Below are positions 59,314-64,000 of a DNA stretch of 64,000 nucleotides, one piece after another. The stretch comes from Flavobacterium pectinovorum (lineage in GTDB: Bacteria > Bacteroidota > Bacteroidia > Flavobacteriales > Flavobacteriaceae), in assembly GCF_006438875.1 (NCBI RefSeq), contig NZ_RCZH01000013.1, positions 62,001-126,000 of the forward strand. The letters run 5' to 3'. Each line of letters begins with the position of its first letter. The stretch's first letter is position 1. Both the position numbers and the translations under genes were made by a program. The notes beneath the pieces are model-generated. The model was given only the letters and a program-made list of their open reading frames with translations. It had not been told where the DNA came from and did not search any database.

Positions 59314-61002
59314 ATGAATCTAAAAACTAAGTCGGCAAACCTATTATATCTTATTCTGACAGCTTTATTATTAAACTGTTCAGATGTTTTGATTGCTCAA
59401 AATTCTGCAGCTAATTATCAGGGCATTGAGTTTAAGATGAACAAAGTAAAAGAACCAATTATCCCGAAAAACACCGTAAATATTAAAGATTTTGGTGCTG
59501 TAAATGGTGGTTATGTTTTAAATACAAAGGCTTTCGCCGATGCCATAGATGCACTTACAAAAAAAGGCGGCGGAAAAGTAATTATTCCACCGGGAATCTG
59601 GCTTACGGGTCCAATTATCTTAAAAAGTAATATCGAATTGCATGCTGAAACGGGTTCTTTAATAAAATTCTCGACAGATAAAACCTTATATCCTATTATA
59701 GAAACTAGTTTTGAAGGCTTGAATACCTGGCGCTGCATCTCTCCTATTTATGGCAAAAATCTGGAGAACATTGCTTTTACAGGAAAAGGTGTTTGGGACG
59801 GTTCGGGCGAAGCCTGGAGACAAGTTAAAAAAAGCAAACTAACAGACGAACAATGGAAAAATTTTGTGGCTTCCGGTGGCATTCTTAATGAAAAAAAAGA
59901 TTCTTGGTATCCATCTGAACAATATTTAAAAGGTTCTAAAGGCGCAGATCAAAATATTCGTTTAGATCTGAAAACCAAAGAAGATTTTGAAGCCATTCAT
60001 GATTTTCTGCGTCCGGTATTGGTGAGTATTCAAAATAGTAAAAGGGTACTATTTGACGGACCAGTATTCCAGAATTCACCTGCGTGGAATATTCATCCTT
60101 TGATGGTTGAGGATTTAATTGTTCGAAATATAACCGTCAGAAATCCTTGGTATTCTCAAAACGGCGATGGTCTTGACGTAGAATCCTGCAAAAATGTGAT
60201 TATAGAAAATTCCAGTTTTGATGTTGGTGACGATGCGATTTGTATTAAATCAGGAAAAGATAAAGACGGTCGCGATCGTGCTGTTCCGTGTGAAAATATT
60301 ATCGTGAGAAATAATATTGTTTATCACGGACATGGCGGCGTAACCGTTGGCAGTGAAATGTCTGGAGGTGTAAAAAACCTTCATGTTTCCAATTGCACTT
60401 TTATGGGAACTGATGTTGGTTTACGCTTTAAAAGCACACGCGGACGCGGAGGAATTGTGGAAAACATCTATATCTCGGATATTTTTATGACTGATATTCC
60501 GTCGCAGGCAATTTCTTTTGATCTTTATTATGGAGGAAAATCTATTGCAGAAACCCTGGCAGAAGGCGGAAATAAAATTAATACCAAAATGGTTCCTGTA
60601 AATGAAGAAACACCACAATTCAAGAATATTTCGATAAAAAATATTACGATAAGAGGCGCGTATCAGGCTGTTTTTCTACAAGGTTTGCCTGAAATGAATC
60701 TTCAAAACATTGAAATTTCCAATTTGATTGCAAAAGCAGAAAATGGCTTTTCTATTATTGACGCTGACGGAATTAAAATTAGCAATATCAAACTAGACAT
60801 CGAAAAACCAATGGTATTTGATATTTATAACGGAAAAAATATGTCGTTTAAAAACATCCAATTTAATTCGACTTCAGATAAAGCGATTTCTATTAATGGA
60901 GAGTATTCTAGAAATATTGAATTTATTTCGTCTCCAAAATTAGATTTTCCGAAAATTACTGTGATTAATCAAGTTGTGCCAAAAGATGCTGTGAAATTCT
61001 AA
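59314..61002 (+). CDS. Glycoside hydrolase family 28 (polygalacturonase-like), exported
   Basis: A signal peptide (about residues 1-29, LLYLILTALLLNCSDVLIAQ) precedes a right-handed beta-helix enzyme. The GH28 catalytic residues are visible: SQNGDGLDVESC, VGDDAICIKSGKD, the catalytic His in GHGGVTVGSEMSGG and the substrate-binding RFKSTRGRGG. It should hydrolyse alpha-1,4 galacturonide or related pectin bonds. The 562-residue length and N-terminal fibronectin-free form suit exo-acting Bacteroidota enzymes. No SusC/SusD or other pectin genes surround it, so this is an isolated copy. Confidence 0.9.
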   Translation: MNLKTKSANLLYLILTALLLNCSDVLIAQNSAANYQGIEFKMNKVKEPIIPKNTVNIKDFGAVNGGYVLNTKAFADAIDALTKKGGGKVIIPPGIWLTGPIILKSNIELHAETGSLIKFSTDKTLYPIIETSFEGLNTWRCISPIYGKNLENIAFTGKGVWDGSGEAWRQVKKSKLTDEQWKNFVASGGILNEKKDSWYPSEQYLKGSKGADQNIRLDLKTKEDFEAIHDFLRPVLVSIQNSKRVLFDGPVFQNSPAWNIHPLMVEDLIVRNITVRNPWYSQNGDGLDVESCKNVIIENSSFDVGDDAICIKSGKDKDGRDRAVPCENIIVRNNIVYHGHGGVTVGSEMSGGVKNLHVSNCTFMGTDVGLRFKSTRGRGGIVENIYISDIFMTDIPSQAISFDLYYGGKSIAETLAEGGNKINTKMVPVNEETPQFKNISIKNITIRGAYQAVFLQGLPEMNLQNIEISNLIAKAENGFSIIDADGIKISNIKLDIEKPMVFDIYNGKNMSFKNIQFNSTSDKAISINGEYSRNIEFISSPKLDFPKITVINQVVPKDAVKF

Positions 61003-61169
61003 AGAAATAAGAATCAATACTCTAAACCCGTTGTTTGCAATTAATCGGAATTAATTAACTGCAATGGGTTTTGAATTTCTATTAAATTTAAAATAAATTT
61101 CCTGTCAAAAACAGATTTTAAGCCAAAGACAAACGAATCAAAAGCAATCTACATTAAAAAAAATAATGC

Positions 61170-61177
61170 TAATTTTG
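61170..61177 (+). promoter_or_regulatory. -7 box almost touching the DUF2520-like start codon
   Basis: TAATTTTG matches TAnnTTTG exactly and ends 4 bp before the ATG at 61182, predicting a leaderless or nearly leaderless mRNA. No -33 TTG is seen. Confidence 0.45.
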
Positions 61178-61181
61178 CGCT

Positions 61182-61943
61182 ATGACTCGAATAACGATAA
61201 TTGGTTCCGGAAATGTTGCACAGCATTTGATAAAAGCTTTCACTAAAAGTGATGCTATTGAAATTGTTCAGGTTTTCTCGAGAAAAAAAGAAGCGCTGGC
61301 TTCCGTAATTAATTTCGAAAAAATTGTAAGCGATTTTGAGGAAATAATCGAAGCCGATTTATACATTATCGCGGTTTCTGACAAAGCTATTTCGGAAGTT
61401 TCCAAGCAATTACCTTTTCAAAACCGAATTGTGGTGCATACTTCGGGAGCAGCTTCAATTGAAACTTTAGATCCAAAAAACAGAAAGGGAGTTTTTTATC
61501 CCCTGCAAACATTTTCTAAAAGTAAAGCGATCGATTTTTCAACGGTTCCAATGTGTTTGGAGGCTGAAAACACCTTTGATTTTCGTGTTTTAGAAACTGT
61601 GGCTAAAAGTATTTCAAATGCTGTTTTTCCAATTAATTCAGATCAAAGAAAAGCTTTGCACGTTTCGGCTGTTTTTGTGAATAATTTTACGAATCATTTA
61701 TACCAAATTGGACAGGAAATTTGCACGGAACATCAGGTTCCATTTGAAGTTTTAAGACCTTTGATTCAGGAAACGGCTGAAAAAATAAAAACTCTCGATC
61801 CAATTGATGCCCAAACCGGACCTGCAAAACGCAATGATTCAACTACAATTGAAGCGCATTTGGAGTATTTAACAAATGAAAATCAAAAGAATATATACAA
61901 ACTACTAACGCAATCTATACAAGATAATGGCAAAAAGTTATAA
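61182..61943 (+). CDS. Rossmann-fold NADP-binding protein with DUF2520 domain
   Basis: The N-terminal dinucleotide motif ITIIGSGNVAQHLIKAF and the middle ADLYIIAVSDKAISEVSKQLP are followed by a helical C-terminal DUF2520-type domain (LHVSAVFVNNFTNHLYQIGQ). This resembles F420-dependent NADP reductase/ketopantoate reductase-like proteins of unknown substrate. It overlaps kdsC by 17 bp, so the two are translationally coupled. Confidence 0.83.
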   Translation: MTRITIIGSGNVAQHLIKAFTKSDAIEIVQVFSRKKEALASVINFEKIVSDFEEIIEADLYIIAVSDKAISEVSKQLPFQNRIVVHTSGAASIETLDPKNRKGVFYPLQTFSKSKAIDFSTVPMCLEAENTFDFRVLETVAKSISNAVFPINSDQRKALHVSAVFVNNFTNHLYQIGQEICTEHQVPFEVLRPLIQETAEKIKTLDPIDAQTGPAKRNDSTTIEAHLEYLTNENQKNIYKLLTQSIQDNGKKL

Positions 61944-62454
61944 AGAAATAATGAATGATATTACAACATTTGTTTTTGATGTTGATGGCGTACTAACAGA
62001 CAGTTCGGTTTTTGTAACCAATGAAGGAGAAATTCTTCGCACGATGAATATTCGTGATGGTTATGCAATGAAAGCAGCTGTAGAAAGTGGCTATAATGTT
62101 TGCATTATTTCTGGTGGAAGCAATGAAGGCGTTCGCATAAGACTGCGCAATCTGGGAATAAAAGACATTCATTTGGGAACTCCGGACAAAGTTGCGACCT
62201 TTAAAGAATATACCGATACTTACAATATAAATCCTGAGCAAGTATTATATATGGGAGACGATATTCCTGATTTTCATGTAATGAAATTAGTAGGTTTACC
62301 AACTTGCCCACAAGATTCAAGTCCTGAAATCAAGAATATTTGCCGTTATATTTCGCATGTAAAAGGTGGAAAAGGTGCTGCACGTGATGTAATCGAGCAA
62401 GTAATGAAAGTGCAAGGGAAATGGATGGAACATTTTAGTGGGAAACACGATTAG
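61927..62454 (+). CDS. kdsC: KDO-8-phosphate phosphatase-like HAD hydrolase
   Basis: The 175-residue HAD phosphatase has motif I FVFDVDGVLTDSSVF and the motif IV region YMGDDIPDFHVMKL, without a cap domain, as in KdsC, which dephosphorylates KDO-8-P for lipopolysaccharide core synthesis. Its start lies inside the preceding gene. A tandem-repeat spacer separates it from the prenyltransferase. Confidence 0.85.
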   Translation: MAKSYKEIMNDITTFVFDVDGVLTDSSVFVTNEGEILRTMNIRDGYAMKAAVESGYNVCIISGGSNEGVRIRLRNLGIKDIHLGTPDKVATFKEYTDTYNINPEQVLYMGDDIPDFHVMKLVGLPTCPQDSSPEIKNICRYISHVKGGKGAARDVIEQVMKVQGKWMEHFSGKHD

Positions 62455-62455
62455 T

Positions 62456-62575
62456 TTTCAGTTTTCAGTCGCAGTTTTCAGTCGTAAAACGAGACTGCAT
62501 ATCGCGACTGAAAACGGAATACTGAATACTGAATACTGAATACTGAATACTGCGACTGTGACTGAAAACTAAAAA
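62456..62575. repeat. Tandem heptamer and inverted-repeat spacer
   Basis: GAATACT is repeated five times in tandem (62517-62551). On both sides lie GTTTTCAGTCG and CGACTGAAAAC (62505-62515) words that can pair. A related ACTGAAAACTGAAACTG string occurs at about 8705-8725. No coding capacity is seen. Confidence 0.8.
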
Positions 62576-62589
62576 AAGCCTCAAAAAAA

Positions 62590-63516
62590 ATGAACTTTCT
62601 CAAACTTATTCGTTATAAAAACTTACTGATGCTTGCTTTTATGCAGGTTTTGTTTCGTTACGCCTTTTTAAAACAGCAAAATATTCCGTTGGCACTATCA
62701 GATCTTCAATATGGATTATTGGTTCTAAGCACTGTTTTATTGGCTGCCGCGGGTTATGTAATCAACAATATTTATGATGTTGCAAGTGATACAATCAACA
62801 AACCGCAAGATGTTGTAATTGGTAAAGGGATTTCTGAAACCGTTGGGTATAATATCTATATTGGGCTGAATATTACGGGTGTTGCTATTGGTTTTTATTT
62901 ATCAAATGTGATTTTAAGGCCCGGTTTTGCAACTATTTTTATTCTGATTGCTTCCATGCTTTATTTTTATTCTACAACTTTAAAGCAAATTATGATATTG
63001 GGTAATTTTGTGGTGGCTTTAACTTTAGCATTAAGCGTTATTATTATTGGTGTTTTTGATATTTTTCCGGCAACCAATTCTGAAAATCAGGCACAAATGG
63101 CTAGCTTATTTTCGATTCTGACTGATTATGCTTTGTTTGCTTTTATGATAAATTTTATTCGGGAAATAGTTAAAGATATCGAAGATGTAAACGGCGATTA
63201 TAACCAAGGGATGAACACATTACCAATTGCAATTGGAATTAGCAGAGCCGCAAAAATAGCTTTAGGATTTGCTATTATTCCGTTTATTTTATGTTTGCTT
63301 TACATCAATACTTATTTTCTACAGAACAATCTTATTTTCGTTACACTATATGCTTTTGCTTTTGTTCTAGCTCCGTTATTGTACTTTATCGTTAAGATAT
63401 TTGGAGCAAAAACGCCAAAAGAATTTCATCATTTGAGTACCGTTTTAAAACTAATTTTGTTTTTCGGAATTTTATCAATTCTGGTTATCACCTTAAATAT
63501 TCGTTACAATGCTTAA
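62590..63516 (+). CDS. UbiA-family prenyltransferase (geranylgeranylglycerol-phosphate type)
   Basis: The 308-residue membrane protein has about eight TM helices and two Asp-rich motifs, YVINNIYDVASDTINKP and IREIVKDIEDVNGDYNQGMN, of the UbiA superfamily. It transfers a prenyl chain to an acceptor; the annotation as a geranylgeranylglycerol-phosphate or quinone prenyltransferase is by family resemblance. Its stop overlaps the maf start by 8 bp. Confidence 0.83.
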   Translation: MNFLKLIRYKNLLMLAFMQVLFRYAFLKQQNIPLALSDLQYGLLVLSTVLLAAAGYVINNIYDVASDTINKPQDVVIGKGISETVGYNIYIGLNITGVAIGFYLSNVILRPGFATIFILIASMLYFYSTTLKQIMILGNFVVALTLALSVIIIGVFDIFPATNSENQAQMASLFSILTDYALFAFMINFIREIVKDIEDVNGDYNQGMNTLPIAIGISRAAKIALGFAIIPFILCLLYINTYFLQNNLIFVTLYAFAFVLAPLLYFIVKIFGAKTPKEFHHLSTVLKLILFFGILSILVITLNIRYNA

Positions 63517-64000
63517 AGAAAAACTAAAAAAATACACGATAATTCTAGCTTCCGGATCTCCAAGAAGACAACAGTTTTTTAAAGACTTAAATCTTGATTT
63601 TAAAATTAGATTAAAAGACATCGAAGAAATATATCCTCCTGAATTAAAAGGTGTAGAAATCACCGATTATCTGGCCGAATTGAAAGCAAATGCATTTGAA
63701 GGAGAACTAAAAGAAAACGAAATTTTAGTGACTAGCGACACGATTGTCTGGCACCAAAATAAAGCGTTAGGAAAACCAAAAAATGCTGAAGAAGCTTTTG
63801 AGATGATTAAATCAATGTCGAATGCAACACACGATGTAATTACATCGGTTTGTTTTAAAACAAGCACTGCTTCTACCCTTTTGCATGATATTACAAAAGT
63901 TACTTTTAATGATTTATCAGATGAAGCTATTTTATATTATATAGAAAACTACAAACCTTATGATAAAGCCGGTGCTTACGGAATTCAGGAATGGTTTGGT
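63509..64000 (+). CDS. Maf-family nucleotide pyrophosphatase, 3' end outside window
   Basis: From ATG 63509 the frame shows the Maf signature IILASGSPRRQQFFKDLNL, then ILVTSDTIVWHQNKALGKPK and YKPYDKAGAYGIQEWFG, matching the pyrophosphatases that hydrolyse dTTP/UTP or modified nucleotides. 164 residues are visible; the family usually has about 190-200. It is coupled to the prenyltransferase gene. Confidence 0.9.
   Translation, partial: MLKEKLKKYTIILASGSPRRQQFFKDLNLDFKIRLKDIEEIYPPELKGVEITDYLAELKANAFEGELKENEILVTSDTIVWHQNKALGKPKNAEEAFEMIKSMSNATHDVITSVCFKTSTASTLLHDITKVTFNDLSDEAILYYIENYKPYDKAGAYGIQEWFG

Overview
The window looks like a chromosomal segment of a low-GC Bacteroidota bacterium, most likely Flavobacterium or a close relative. 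Several lines support this. Host promoters match the Bacteroidota -7 box TAnnTTTG. There are genes for menaquinone synthesis, KDO phosphate metabolism, a fused ResB/CcsA cytochrome c maturation protein, a monofunctional proline dehydrogenase and an arginine decarboxylase next to a bacterial deoxyhypusine-synthase homologue. Intergenic spaces are full of short palindromic repeats. The genus is an inference from remembered gene order; no search was run.

Positions 1 to about 5,640 are the right-hand part of a prophage, all on the minus strand. It carries a Rep_trans-type rolling-circle initiator, two small genes upstream of it, a candidate all-beta capsid protein, and a run of tiny single-TM proteins with overlapping start and stop codons. 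It also has a membrane-anchored muralytic protein with the RGIRNNNPGN motif. This content fits small non-tailed ssDNA phages of Bacteroidota with an internal membrane (FLiP/Finnlakeviridae-like), not a tailed phage. No integrase is visible. At the host/phage boundary (5616-5643) lies a 28-bp sequence that looks like a XerCD dif site, suggesting integration by the host Xer recombinases. Just upstream of the structural genes are five TAGGGA boxes at an exact 10-bp period, and upstream of rep is an 8-bp-stem hairpin. Both are candidate replication or control sites.

Positions 5.8-28.3 kb hold ordinary host genes: a cNMP/CBS/DUF294 protein with a DnaQ-type exonuclease, proline dehydrogenase, aroB, speA with a DHS homologue, recQ, a DinB-fold protein, ppc, an Lrp regulator and an M14 carboxypeptidase. 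The last is divergent from an XRE regulator whose start region carries several TTTACAnnTGTAAA operators. Next come an acyltransferase, a spermidine-synthase-like protein, an M23 peptidase, a lipoprotein, a secreted protein, an NTF2-like protein and an APC permease.

Positions 28.3-43.5 kb mix redox genes with repeat-rich spacers. The redox genes are an MdaB-like quinone reductase with an AraC regulator, a class V aminotransferase, msrA, selO and a YpdA-like reductase with a CYTH protein. An OmpA-like pair follows, then the menaquinone genes menC, menA and menB, with menD further on at 46.5-48.1 kb. A C-terminal gene remnant abuts a dispersed repeat near 40.6 kb.

Positions 44-64 kb contain an orphan lipoprotein, a CvfB-like RNA-binding protein, a DUF2853 protein, menD, thioredoxin-fold, GNAT, S33 hydrolase and glutathione peroxidase genes. 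They also hold an ECF sigma/anti-sigma pair, DoxX-like and DUF3667 membrane proteins, the large ResB/CcsA fusion and a GH28 polygalacturonase preceded by a LacI-type palindrome. The window ends in the cluster DUF2520-like/kdsC/UbiA-family/maf, with maf cut by the window edge. I recognised no tRNA, rRNA or CRISPR array.
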